NCBI RefSeq assembly: GCF_008831285.2 | Contig: NC_045138.2 | Span: 21,113,934-21,177,933, forward strand | Reading direction: 5' to 3' | Length of the DNA stretch: 64,000 nt | Origin: Nymphaea colorata | Taxonomy: Eukaryota; Streptophyta; Magnoliopsida; Nymphaeales; Nymphaeaceae | Shown here: positions 1 to 12,245 of the stretch, piece by piece | Layout of the letters: each line of letters opens with the position of its first letter | How positions within the stretch are numbered: position 1 is the first letter of the stretch | The notes under the pieces: model-generated | What the model saw: only the letters and a program-made list of their open reading frames with translations | Database searches by the model: none | What the model was told of the DNA's origin: nothing | Translations under genes and position numbers: made by a program

Positions 1-3000
1 CCGACAACCATTTGCTGTTATGGGATTTAAGGCCTTTGGGTTTAACAGGTAAACATTGACTTTCGTCTTTTGACTTCATAATCCCTTCATTGGATAGTTT
101 TGGAGTAATTACTAAATGAAATAAACCAAATGCTCAGGCAGTAAACGTTTCCCAATTTTATATATTTTATTTCTGCTTTTTTCTGCGGATCGGTTAAAGT
201 TTTGGGTAGCTCACCAGTATAGACACTGCTTTAGAAATATTTCTTTTCAAAAAGCAAAGGCAAAATTATCACAGTATGTTCATATAAAGTATGACATAAA
301 TATCTGAGAATTTCCTGAAATTCTTGTAGAATAACAATTAGGTCTTTTAAGAATTACAACATGGCTGCCTATTTTGGTTTAGTTAATTTTTTCCTTATTG
401 TAAGGGTATATTTACATCTCTTCTTAAGAATCACTGGGTAGTCATCATGCAAACTTTTCCTTTTCTCTACGTGCTTTTTTTTCTTGTGAAATAATATAAA
501 AGTTTAGCATCCTGGGCAATTTCCATAACTGAGATACTTGCTACTCTAATGATAGATGTCCACGTCACTAATTTTTCTGAGGGTGTGCATTCTCTCACAC
601 ACACCCAAAATTTGATCTGCCATGGTTGATCTTAATAATGTGGCCCACTATGCAGAAGAGGTTTTTCTTAATAGGTGTATGAACTACTAGGACCCATGAT
701 CTATGTTTTTTCTTGAATGCAAACCGTAATAATGTCAGGGATGTATTTTGAGAATCTCATGGCTCATGCTGCTAATATCAAAGCAATATGAAACATTTTT
801 TACAGGAAAATCTTGTGATATTTACAAAATGTCGCCAAAAGTATTTCTTGAGATAGTAGTATGATGATTTTCATTTTTTACAAATTTTTTTGATGCATTA
901 TCAGTGTGTGTTTACATTTTTTGTTTATTTTTAAAATTTTAAAATGATTTCAAATTTATCAATATGTTTTTAAGATCATCAGTAGAGACCTCTTAATTCC
1001 ATAATTTTTTAAGTTTATTTGTTTTCCTGAATTCCTGGGATTTTCCCAAGAAAAACAAGTTTGTCAAGCGATAGACTAGGAAAATGTTGCCGATAAAGCT
1101 GGAGAACAATATTTGTGGCTATAGGACTGTGAACACATTGGTCCAATTAGAAGTGCATTTTACAGAACAAGATGTGTACTTCCTAACACTGGACAGCATT
1201 CTTTGGTGTGGTAATTCTTTTCTTGTTTACCTAGCTTTAGCATGTTTAATATCAGGTGAAATGCCTAAGCATTTGAAAAGTTTTTGTATAAATCTACACA
1301 AGACCTCAAAAGTTGGAGACTATCTGCCCCACTTGTTATAATCATTTTTCCCCTTGAATTCAGGAAAGTTGTTTGCCTAATCTTTTTTTAATGTTTAGGA
1401 AGAAGTTTTTCCTATTTCCTCTGTATTTCCAGTTGCATACCATATTACAGTAAATAGACATGTAAAGAGGGAAGCTAATAATATGATTTTGATGAACACT
1501 GGTTCCTTGTGGACCTCTAAAAATGCCAATAGTTTTTGCATGCAATAGGGTGACAACAAAAAGTAATATCCACCTAGAAAGGTTTCTTCGAGTAATGTGC
1601 TCATAGATTTTCAACTTTGATAATCTGGTGATTTATATGCTTGTTGGATAAATTATGATGTAAAACTAACACTGTTTTGAACTGCCTTTTAAATGTCTGT
1701 GAGGACATCATAAAACTGCGCTATGGCTCTAATGTTTGTTTTACAAGTTAAAGCTTCATAGCAATGCTTATAATTTAGTTTATAGATGCTTCAGTTTGTT
1801 GAGTTGGGAATACATGGCAAGAACTCTGAAACTTCAGAAAAATGTTCCACTTCACGATTGTCTTGGTTAAGGCTTTTTCTTGGTTAAGGCTTCTGCTTTG
1901 GCCTTTGGTTCAGGTTCTCTTTTGCTTTGACTTGCATCCCTTAGCTGTGATGTTTCTCAATATGCTTGGTGTGGACTTCAGTTTTATTTTTCACCCATTA
2001 TGTTTGCAATCCAAAGAAAAGGTGCAGTTAATTCATTACCGGGCATCTTAAAGTCTCTGTTTTTACTTTTTAAGTATGGAAATTTGACGGTAGAAAAACT
2101 ATATTTTCTGTGTGCTATGTGATGGATGCTGTTAAATTGGGGTTAGCACTGCGTTTTAAATTGTTTATTGCGGCAAATGACTTGTTTGATGTTGTTTTGT
2201 ATCATTGTGTTGGACATTCTGAGTTTTTTTTTTTCGAATGCTTGTCCTTTAGGCCCGACATGTCTCATCGACTAAAACAGAGATTGTTTCTTGTTATGTT
2301 CAATGACGTCTTGACATTACCAATAGCTCAGTCTGGCTGTCCTCTTTATGGATGTAACAGCTGTTAGTCTTCTGGAAGAATTCAAAGTTTCGACATCTAT
2401 GGCTGGCTAGTTGTCAGCCTCCTTTACGGTGCAAGTTGAATAGTTTCTGCACTTAAAATGGTTCTTAAATTCTATACTTCATGGTGACAGGGTAATGAGT
2501 ATGTGTCCTGGATGCAATATGATATGAGGATATCTGGTTGGAGTTGTCTGTCTGCCAATTAATATCCCACGTGATGTTTTTTAATCAAGGGGTTCCTGCT
2601 GCAAGTTATACAATAGCATTTAAGAATCCATTTCTGCATGTAATGCCGAGTCAATGACTGTTCATGGCCCCCCCCACAAACTATACTCACTGAAATATTC
2701 GCCACTATAATTATTTGTGCAACTTTAAGATGTATATTTTGTTTTAGGTAGAACTACCAACAAATTACACACAATTTCATATTTATTGATATTTGAGAGG
2801 ATTGTACTCAATGGAAAGTTCTGATGTTTCTTTCTCTCAACCGTTTGTCAGGTAAAAGCTACGAAAAGGTTTGTGAAATGTGCCACATTAGCCTAAACAA
2901 AAGCGCAATATTCGGCGACAACGGTGCTGTTTCTCCTGGGGGTGTGAGGATTGGTAAGTATTAGGAGATCAGGATTTTGCTTTGTTTGTTACAGATGAGA

Positions 3001-3291
3001 GTGAAACGCTTACTGTACTGCACACAATTATCTCACTCTGATTGGTGGTTGTTTCACCTATGATCAGGAACTCAGGCAATGACGACTAGGGGCTGCTTGG
3101 AGAATGATTTTGAGACGATAGCAGAGCTTCTTCTCAAGGCAGCTCAGATTGGAAATGCCATCCACAAGGAACACGGGAAGTTGCAGAAGGATTTCTTGAA
3201 GGGCCTCCACAGCAACAAGGATGTCCTTGAGCTGAGGAACCGCGTGGAGAATTTCGCGTCCCAGTTTGCTCTGCCTGCATTCGACTTGTGA
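1..3291 (+). CDS. Serine hydroxymethyltransferase, SHMT6/7-like (3' part, three exons)
   Basis: PLP enzyme that interconverts serine and glycine with transfer of a one-carbon unit to tetrahydrofolate. Three exons are visible: <1-48 (DNHLLLWDLRPLGLTG), 2852-2953 and 3068-3291, with TGA at 3289-3291. The junctions are phase-consistent: a Gly codon is split at 48/2852 and another at 2953/3068, all with GT-AG ends. Residues seen include NKSAIFGDNGAVSPGGVRIG and AMTTRGC. The Arg in GGVRIG matches the conserved Arg that binds the substrate carboxylate (Arg363 in the E. coli enzyme). The C-terminal YEKVCEMCHISLNK and REL-type tail resemble the plant SHMT6/SHMT7 branch more than the mitochondrial photorespiratory form; that is family recall. 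The intron 49-2851 is 2.8 kb. The catalytic Lys region and N-terminus lie outside the window, so localisation cannot be judged. Confidence 0.93.
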
Positions 3292-3480
3292 AGAGAATTG
3301 AGGATGCTTGTTTGCCGTGTGATGGGGGCTCTGTAAATCCGCCATTGATGTGCAGAAATATGAGGTTTTGATATGCAGAAATATGAGGTTGTGCTTGTGC
3401 TGTTCCCCTTCGCTGGTCTTTCTTGTAAATAGCATATAAAATATTTACTGCATTTCATTATTGTTCTTGTTGAGATGCCG
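3292..3480 (+). other. SHMT 3' UTR and downstream flank
   Basis: This follows the SHMT stop codon. It contains a short direct repeat, TGCAGAAATATGAGGTT, at about 3352-3368 and 3374-3390. No canonical AATAAA is seen; an AT-rich stretch near 3434-3450 is a possible poly(A) region. The exact transcript end is unknown. Confidence 0.4.
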
Positions 3481-3896
3481 ATGTGCATCGGCAAAAAAAG
3501 TCCGGTCTTGGTTGTGGTCGTTCTGGCATTCGAGAAAGCAATTGAAGATTGGGGAGGCCACGTGTATCTAGAAGGAATGCGGTCTTCATTGCGTCTGCCC
3601 GACATGTCAGCATCTTTGCATTTGTGAGTAGGTCCATTTTGTGGCGAGCACGTGCAGACGGTGTGCCTGACGGTAAGTCTTTTTTGAATCGGAGGATGGG
3701 CTAAATCGGTTGCATGATTTAATTTGTTACTTTAAACCTAATATTGTTCGATCAAGTGATCAAATGATCAGATAATGTGATAGATGTGATTTTTATAATT
3801 ATTTTAAAATTGATAACTGTCTGAAACCACTGAAGTAAAAATAATGCCAAAGCATATAAATACATGTCAAAATTTTGAAAATGCTAACAATGAAAT

Positions 3897-3929
<33 letters not shown>

Positions 3930-6107
3930 TGTCTGGCCTCGACTGCTTTAATTTTGTAGTTTTTATCAACGCTTAGAAAGTCAGTGGACGTAGGTATTTT
4001 GTCATAATGTCTTATGTATATGATATCTTTTCTATGCATTGATTTTGGTGTTTTTCTGCTTATATAATTTTTTGAAACAGCCATAAGAAGGAAGTGAAAT
4101 GGCTGGACAACTGTCAAATGATATGCAAGAATAGTTCAAACTTGCGCTGTACCATCTCTTACTAACTCGACTTAATTAATCAGGTTATATTTACAAACAT
4201 TGATTCTAATTTGGGCTCGTTTCAGAAGCTTATTTTTTCAGACGGACAAAGTTTGACATTTCCACATATAGAGTGCGGCTCTTTATCAGATCTTAATTGG
4301 ATATGAAATTCAAAATTGGTTAAGAAAGACTCTTGATTAAATTTTGATTAGCAGCTGGATAAATTTCTTAACAAATTTGAAATCTAATTGGTCATTGAAT
4401 ATGTTTAGTTCTGTTAGTTCAATCCCCAAAATCCTCTCCTCCTCCCCCTCAAGTCATGTTTAGTGAGAGAGATACATCGGAAGACAGAGGTATGTGTGAG
4501 GGAGACATTTTTGACCTCCCCCCATCTCAGAAACCAAAATCAGACAACCTAAAAGCAAATTTGGACATAATTTCAGCATGAAAATGTGTTTATCGGTATT
4601 AATTTTGCACTAAACACACTTTGATTGTTGTTCATTTTATGGAGGAATGCGCTTTCTTGCTTATTGTTGTTGCACAAGCATTCCACGCCACACTGAGCAG
4701 TCAACGTTCTTGTTATGGGTGCTCCAATGAACATCACTGACAAGCTTCCTAGTTTTTACAGTATGATGCCTAACTATGTTCACAGATCGTTTTCCTTTTT
4801 TGTGTGTCGCAGCAGATTAGCTCGAGTTGATCACATTGCCAATCACTTCTGTTGGACAGAAAAGCCGCTTATAATTCGAGGCTCGACACCCAAGAAAGGC
4901 AGTTCTTTTTGTACAGTCTGAAACATCTGCAAGTTCATCAAGTTTTCCCGATGCGCAAGTAAGACTGTGCTGAATCCCAGCTTCAAACTCGAAAAAACAA
5001 AAGAGGGAGGGAGGGAGAGGAGGTGGGATCAGGAGCTGAAAGACTCGTTTTCATGGGGTCTGTTACATCCCAATAGAAGCTGTTTTTTGCTTGTTCTGGA
5101 GATTGTATGAAGGTGAACAGGCCTGGCAGAAGGGGTGCAGTTAGAGACCGCGAACAGAAGCTGTGGCCGGAGATGGGGAAGTCTTATTCCCTTCAAGAAT
5201 TATTCTGGAGTGATCGAGGAAAGATAAGGCCGCAAGAAGGTAGCTGCAGGAAGGGGAGGTAGGTGTTCTGCATGCAGAATGTTGTAAAGAGAGTATGCGT
5301 TGTAGTTTTAGAGATGCAGACGTTCATGGATCTCAAAAGAATGTAAACATTTCCTGGGCAATTGTCCAAATGGGGAATGGACTACCCAATGACTTTGTTA
5401 TTATCCTTCAGTTTCAGATTTATAACCACTGAACATCTTATACCACATGTAAGAGTCTGTTTAATCCCAGCTTGCTGATTGAAGAAAGAAAAAATATTCA
5501 TTTTACATGATTAATACTTTCTTACTAGTGAATCTATATCACTTACTCCAATTTGATTTTACAATTTGGTTTGGTCCTCTTGATCCACACAGATAAAAAA
5601 GTTTGAGAGTAAGGATTCTGTTGCTTGGAGTTGTGTTCATGCAAAGATAGGGCACAGTCGATCAAGATGAGACTCTCACAAGGGGAATAAAAATGCTTAT
5701 AAAGGGAACCCCGTGGGGTACTTGTTAGGAGGAAGACCTGTATCAAATCTTAGCGCTGCCAAGCTTTTTCCGTGGTGTTGTTCTTGTAAGACATGGTATG
5801 GTAGTTTGGGGCTTGCCCAATGTGAAATCTCTGAGCAACAAAGTCCATAACTTATTTTAGCTTTGAAAAGTTCATTAGCACAAGAAAAGCATTCAAACAT
5901 TTTCGTATAAGGATATGCATAATGGTTGATGGCTCACATTGCACTAAAACTAAGTTTATTAGGCAGATTCTTCCGGCATAAGAGAAAATCCGACCCTTCC
6001 AACCGCTTAACTTCTTGGAGACCTTCTCCTCAAGTAGGAACGCAGAGCTCCTACATCACGTTACCAACAAAACAGGGGAAGGCCTACAATAGTTTCTTGG
6101 AAAACAG
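3481..6107. other. Intergenic DNA, no recognised gene
   Basis: AT-rich spacer with only short random ORFs. It holds the (CA)n run at 3898-3925 and a small (GGGA)n tract near 5007-5025. I see no exon with splice signals and no known protein match. Confidence 0.5.
3898..3925. repeat. (CA)n microsatellite, 14 units
   Basis: Uninterrupted CA dinucleotide run, readable directly. Confidence 0.97.
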
Positions 6108-6192
6108 TGGTATCAGAGTCAATTCAACACTTCGACCTAGGGTTCCATATGCGCAAACGTGTGTGCCTTAAAGGGGGAAGATTGTAACACCC
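6108..6192 (+). mobile_element. LTR-retrotransposon scar: PBS and PPT/LTR start 60 bp apart
   Basis: TGGTATCAGAGTC at 6108-6120 matches the initiator-Met tRNA primer binding site of plant LTR retrotransposons. It is preceded by AAAACA plus one base, as at the end of a 5' LTR. A purine tract, AAAGGGGGAAGA, ending at about 6181 is followed by TGTAACACCC at 6183-6192, a common start of plant Ty3/gypsy-type LTRs. So the primer site, polypurine tract and 3' LTR start lie within 85 bp, as in a TRIM-like element or a large internal deletion. No gag or pol coding was recognised, and I could not find a matching 5' LTR or the end of the 3' LTR. Confidence 0.45.
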
Positions 6193-6577
6193 TAAAAATT
6201 TAATCTTCTATTAAATGTTGTAAAAAAATCTTAAAGGGCTTATAAAGGAGGTTATTAAATATATGGTTGTCCTGGTTTCTAGCATTTTTGGGATTAGAGC
6301 CGAATATGCTAGAGTGCAGTTTGGGATTCGCCGAATCAAGGGCTCGAGCCCAAGAATGGGTTGAATTGTTACAAAAGGTGTGACTGACAATTTGCATGGA
6401 TTCAACAAGCCTTATTTTCAAATTCCCGACCATAGAGATTACCATAGTCAAGTTCAACTTACAAAACAAGAGAATATCAAAGCTGGTTATATGCATAAAC
6501 CTGTGCACCTATACATCGTGCATAAGCCCATGTGCATGACACGTACCCTTGGGATTTGGCCGAGGGGTTACATGTCA

Positions 6578-6612
6578 TGCACCAGGGGTGGTGCACAGTG
6601 CACCCTGGTGCA
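6578..6612. repeat. Inverted repeat (hairpin), 10-bp arms
   Basis: TGCACCAGGG at 6578-6587 is matched by CCCTGGTGCA at 6603-6612, with a further GTGCAC/TGCAC match inside. It lies in the probable LTR downstream of the retroelement scar. Confidence 0.7.
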
Positions 6613-6934
6613 CATAACCACCTCTTGGATAACCTTGTCTGCAAAAGCCAACATTGGTGCAATGAGATCCAGTCCAAAAGGCAAGGAATTTGTATATGAT
6701 CTCTTGCTTTCTCCAACTTCGGTTTGTCTATGCAACAACAATGAAGAGATACAGAGACAAAGGATCACCTTACCTCATTCTCTTTTTAGGTTTTGCTCTG
6801 CCCTATGATGGCATGGGTTGTTGTGGTGATACAAGTAAACCGATTTTGTTACTCCACCATCTACATAAGTAAGGGGGTGGAGGCAGGTGTGGGCAATTGA
6901 ACACACAGACCTGTAAAAGACCTTATTTTCATAC

Positions 6935-7071
6935 TGATACTTCCGGATAATTTTTCTCATTAGTGCTCCACAAAAAGTTTGAGATTTTGTAACTAATCTC
7001 CTGATACTTCCAGATAATTTTTCTCGTTAGTGCCGCATAAAAAGTTTGAGATTTTGTAACTAATCTCCTGA
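6935..7071. repeat. Two-copy tandem duplication, about 68 bp
   Basis: Two adjacent, near-identical segments, each beginning CTGATACTTCC and ending GTAACTAATCTC, differ at a handful of positions. The stretch 7072-7713 after them shows nothing recognisable. Confidence 0.8.
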
Positions 7072-7713
7072 TGGAAGCCAAAAAATTTTGTTAGCTCATC
7101 AATGATAGAAGCCAATTGATGGCAAGCACATGGGATGCATTTATCAAGAAAACTCAGTTCACCCAATCTCAAGCATTGGAGGGGTCAAGCTTGAGAAGAA
7201 GGGAGCCTACATTTTGTTTCCTTCAATGCTTGACTAGCTCAGGAGCTCCATCTGGATATGGTCCCAGCAACTGCATTTATAAGTTCATGACTAGAATTAT
7301 TGCTGCTCCAATGAAAGATATCTGGGCTGCCTTCAGGGCTTGTTTCTCTTAGCATGTCTAGCTCAGGACCACATCCTAATGAAAATTACACTAATTAGAT
7401 TCCAATAAGTTAGACCCATAATCAACCCAATAAGATTGCAAATCATTTCTTTGAGATCTAATACATTTGAAAATATTATTGGCCTTTCATTAAACCCTGA
7501 TGGATTTTGACATCCTGTGAGGGCATCTGAAACATTATAGTTTGTAATGAAAATTAATCTTCAGGAGTGGAAGGAGAATCGTTAATATTCAAGCCAATTG
7601 ATTAAGGAAACAAAGATTGCATCTCTCTCTCCATCTCTCTCAAGCATGCAGAGATTGGTTAAAATTTTGCCCTCACTTGCAAACAAAAGAATTTTTTACA
7701 TTGAGTTGATATA

Positions 7714-8091
7714 AGGGATGTCAACAAATCCGATTTAGTTTCGATATCTGATTGAACCACTTCGAAAGATCGGACTAGGAAAAAATAATTTGATATCCAA
7801 TTAAGAAATCATATATGGATTCGGATTTATGAAATGACATTTAATGGGATTTGGATTAAACTAATGTCTGATCGGATTTGAATTCATATTGGATAGAGCT
7901 TTAAAAAAAAGCTAAATCCAATGTCTACACATTTTGAAAGGTAGATCTTAATATATGAATATGCAGGTAATTCACATTCAAACGTTAATCAAGAAATCGG
8001 ATTTAAATCCAACTTGGATTTGTGAATTCACATTCAGATATGATATAGATTTTTCTTCATTTGTATTTGAATTCAAATATTTGAACATCCT
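7714..8091. repeat. Dispersed TAGGGATGTC-family repeat, copy 1
   Basis: Begins AAGGGATGTCAAC and ends TTGAACATCCT, an imperfect terminal inverted repeat. The interior is AT-rich with many variants of GGATTCGGAT and AAATCCGA, as in the other copies of this family in the window. Confidence 0.6.
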
Positions 8092-8658
8092 AAAAAGTAG
8101 ATAGGGCCCTATGATAGCAAAACTTCCATATGAGCAAAATATCTCAATGCAAGAAAAAATTAACCAAATTCAATCTAAACGTTTCTAGCCTATATCTTAT
8201 GTATCCCTTTGAAAAGAACCTCTATTCTAACCCATAGCAAGGCTTCTTTCATGGGACAATGTGTTAGGAAACAAAATGACTAAAATGCCCATGTTTTTTA
8301 AAAATGAAGATCCCTCAAACAAGGACAAAAGTGGAAATAAAAAAACAATTCAATAGAAAGGATGAAAAAAATGGCTCTCATTTAAAACGGTAGAACATGG
8401 GGCCCTATGTTAGCTAGCCACCTGACAAGGAGCCCCGCCGCATAAACGCCTGCCAAACCTTTGAATAAATAATACATACTCTTATGTTTTAATATTTTTA
8501 GATGATTTAATTAGACATGACGAAAAGTTAAACGAAAAAGTACCAACTTGAGCTCGTCTTAAGTAGGATGCCTTTTTTCATAATTTTCATTTTCATATAG
8601 ACCCCAAAAAAATTTTTAGAGGGGGTGCGTGCATTCACAGAGTTTCATATCCGAAAGA

Positions 8659-8666
<8 letters not shown>
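8092..8666. other. Intergenic DNA, nothing recognised
   Basis: AT-rich spacer with no ORF of note and no clear element. Confidence 0.5.

Positions 8667-8739
<73 letters not shown>
8667..8739. repeat. (AT)n microsatellite, about 73 bp
   Basis: Uninterrupted AT run. Confidence 0.97.
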
Positions 8740-8742
<3 letters not shown>

Positions 8743-9328
8743 ACAATATTTTAATAAGATAAAGATAAGCAGTGCAAAGAAGTAAAGGTAAACTACCTAT
8801 CAAGTTATGCAGAACAATTACTTAATCTAATGACAATCATGTGATTGGAAAAAGTTGTTGGAGACAATTTCACCCAGTGAGCGATAGACTTATCGCACCA
8901 TCTAGGCAAAAGCCGAAGCCCATCTCCTTCCCCTTGACCCGGAATGTCTGCGTCCTAGACCTTCAAGTTGAAGAAAATCAAGAGTTCAATAAAGGAGAGA
9001 GAGATGCTTGGACCATGTCGGTGCGCCCGAAAAATTGACGTGGGTGCATGTCACAAAGAGTCTGGGTTCCATGAATTGGCATAAAGGAGGATTAGCTTTT
9101 GCAGAAGTTGTCAAATGATAAGCCCAAGATGCCATTTCAACTAAGAACAAGTTTGTTGCGCAAAGGGATGGGATCAGAATCCAACCAAAATGAAGTTGGG
9201 ATGCGCTGGGGCCACTAGCTCCCAGCATAAGTAACAATGGTGCCAACAGCATCTAACAAGGGGCCTGACTTGTTCTACTATTGCAACAAAATCCCAATCA
9301 ATCTGTTTCACTCTACAAGATGTAATGC

Positions 9329-9362
<34 letters not shown>

Positions 9363-9762
9363 ATACATGTATGTAGTATATTTGTTATACTATACTATAC
9401 ATAATATATGTAATAGATTATGTGATTCTATATAAAAAATGTTATGTACTACATGTAAAACATGTATCATATATATGCATGTATGATACATATATTATAT
9501 TAACATATGTATGTATAATATATAATATATTACATATATGTGCCATATATAATACAGTACATATATAATAGGTAATATACATTATATTATATATCAATAT
9601 TATACATTTATATATGTTAACACATATACAGATTATATTATAGTATTTAACATTATATGTACATTATACGTTATAGAATATATACATATGTATATGTTTA
9701 TAGTATATCTATATTATACATGTATATATGTTAGAGAGAGAGAGAGAGAAAGAGAGAGATTC
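9329..9762. repeat. Compound (TA)n(CA)n microsatellite and cryptic AT-rich tract
   Basis: (TA)n runs into (CA)n at 9329-9362. About 370 bp follow that are built almost wholly from TATA, CATA and GTATA pieces with many small self-complementary words. The tract closes with (GA)n near 9732-9762. It looks like a slippage-derived region. Confidence 0.8.
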
Positions 9763-12053
9763 AGCTGCACACACACTTGAAATGCCATTGAAGGAAGAAA
9801 ACAGATGAATTTCCTTACTTGATCTCATTTGTATTTCAGTCTCTTAGAAACCACAACGAAGTTTTTATGTTTTCAACTTAATTTTCATTATTTGTCAATT
9901 TCCATCAAATCTGGCATTGATAACTATGCACGCACATACATATAGACACATAGAACCTGACATTCAACATGCGTTCCTCATTTTCCTTCATTTAACAAAT
10001 TGAAAGAGCAGCAACAAATGCCTTTCAAATTGGTAGTGCACGATTGAAACTATCATAAAGCACCTTTCATGCACCATTTAGATTAATGTTATTGGCCTTT
10101 TGGGTTCTCTAGAAACCACCAACTTTGCTAGAACAAGAAGAAACGTCATGCCTGTTGCCTGTTCCATGAAAATGACGGCACTTGTAAAGGAACCGATCAC
10201 CATCGATCCACTGAATGTAGCGATGACATAATAATCTAAACATCTTGTAAATCCCCCACATACATAAATCTCTCTCTCTATTTCTCTCTCTCTCTATCTC
10301 TCTCTCTCTTTTATATATATATATATATATATATAGTTGGCCATTTTGTTACCATTTTCCTTACATAATTAATCAAATTGCACAAATGCACCTTGAATAA
10401 CATTTTCATGAATTTTCAAAAGCATATTTAGTAAGATTCAAAAAGGCTGTTTAAGTCTTAATAAAATACCAAAAATATGTTCAGGTTTAAGGAGGGTAAC
10501 ATAACTGGTTAGGCTAGTAGGCTGATGAAAGCCCGACCAGTAATTGATTCCTATGGGTGTTATTTCTCAATACTCCAAACAGTTGCAAACACTATTATCG
10601 AGTTGAAGGAAGTAATCTTAAGTTTACTCAAATCAAGAAACATCCATAAACCCTAAGAGCAGAGCAAAAGGACTTCATCTTTGTGGGTGTGCTCCCCCTA
10701 CAAAAAAAAACATTATAAAATCTTAAAACCGTTTTTCATAACTACAATATCATAATATGTGCGTATTGGAATGAAATTTTTTGAACATGAGCACCACTTT
10801 TGTTATTCGACAAAACTAGTTAAAGCGTCTTCGTCCAAACAAAGCACCACTGATGGTTCAAAGGGCATGCAAACTTCCAATGTTTTTAAAAGATCGCTAA
10901 TTATTCATCGAGCACATTGTAATTAGGAAGATATTTTCATCAGTTTTATAACTTAGATCACCACTGCTACGGCATCGGTCCGGTCACCGATACGACATTT
11001 TAGCCCGACACATATCATTATATATGTACCATCCTTTATGCCCCAATTTTTCATTTTGAGCTAAAAAACCATTTTAAATTAATTTAGAAATTAATAAATA
11101 AAAATAAAAACCATATGAGACCTGGATTGTAATTTCATTTTTTTTTTCATCCCATTACTTTTCATTCATGCTTTGAAGGGCATACAGTAGTTGGTCGGAC
11201 GGGCAAACCGGTGAAAGTCCCATCGATTTGATTCCCATAGATACTATGGAGTACTCTTTCAGGCTGCAAACGGTAGATGCATGATGCATAATTGATAAGT
11301 ATATGCTCCTCACTCAAGTCTCAAAGCAACCCTAAATCTCAGGGTAGAGACCAATGGAGAAAAAATTGAACTGTTGAACGCTATTCTAAAACTAAAGTTT
11401 TTGCTTTACAGAGAAATTCAAATGTTAGCAGAAAATACATGAGAAGGAAGTTCAGGTTGTTCTCAATTTAACATTAATGTTTCTAAGGCGACTAGAACGA
11501 TATTCTACCTGAGTGAAAGCCACCCCTTTTACTTTTAGGGTCTAGGTCTACGTCAATGCCTGGTGAGACCATCCAGTGTATGCCGGCGGTAAAGATTCTA
11601 CACTTAAAAGACGTTCAAATTGCAGTGGGTCAAGAGTTCAATGCCCAACGCAACGCTGTCGGGGATCTCCCTAACCGGGGAATGACCATGTTAGCATGCC
11701 ATGTGGAGCCCGTCCACTTGTCCACGAGCGTTGATGACGATGACCCCTTTCGCGGCTTTGCTTGTTCTTATAGTTTCTTCTAAAGCACCCTCTTGAGCTT
11801 GACCAACTTTAAATGAATACACACCTTTGGACACTCCACCAACTAGCTGGAAGCAGGGCGCAAGAGATTTGATCTTCAGGCTGAGAGAGTTTGGATTGGA
11901 TAAAAGACTTGAATAGACCTCTAGGCTTATAAAGCTACACCAGATATCCAGTCAGTTCCAGTGAGGGGATTGAATGTAATTTGGATTGCAAATTAATAGA
12001 TTTGGTTCATACACGATCTAGGAGCAAGGTCTGAAGTAGGTAGCTTCTAAATT
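9763..12053. other. Intergenic DNA with simple repeats
   Basis: A compound (TC)n(TA)n tract is at 10269-10336. Segments near 10500-10570 and 11190-11250 share short words (GACCAG or GTCGG, then GATTCC(C/T)AT) and could be remnants of one small element. The 75-codon ORF at 11556-11783 matches nothing I know. Confidence 0.4.
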
Positions 12054-12245
12054 AGAGATGTCAATATATCTAATTTGATTCAGATATGAATGTGAAAATC
12101 AGATTCAGATCAGATTTGCATTGTGGAATTGGATTTTAGGTTTGGGTTCACTTTTCTTTGTTTATGAATCTAGAATATGTAAATATTCAAAAAAAAAGCA
12201 AATACAATTAAGGGTATATCCGATTCGAATATGATCTGTCCCTAC
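12054..12245. repeat. Dispersed TAGGGATGTC-family repeat, short copy 2
   Basis: Starts TAGAGATGTCAAT and ends CTGTCCCTA, with GATTCAGAT or CGATTCGAAT words inside. The flanks are TTCTAAAT on the left and CTCTAAAT on the right, seven of eight matching. That suggests an 8-bp target-site duplication as for hAT elements. At about 190 bp it is shorter than the others, so probably internally deleted. Confidence 0.6.
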
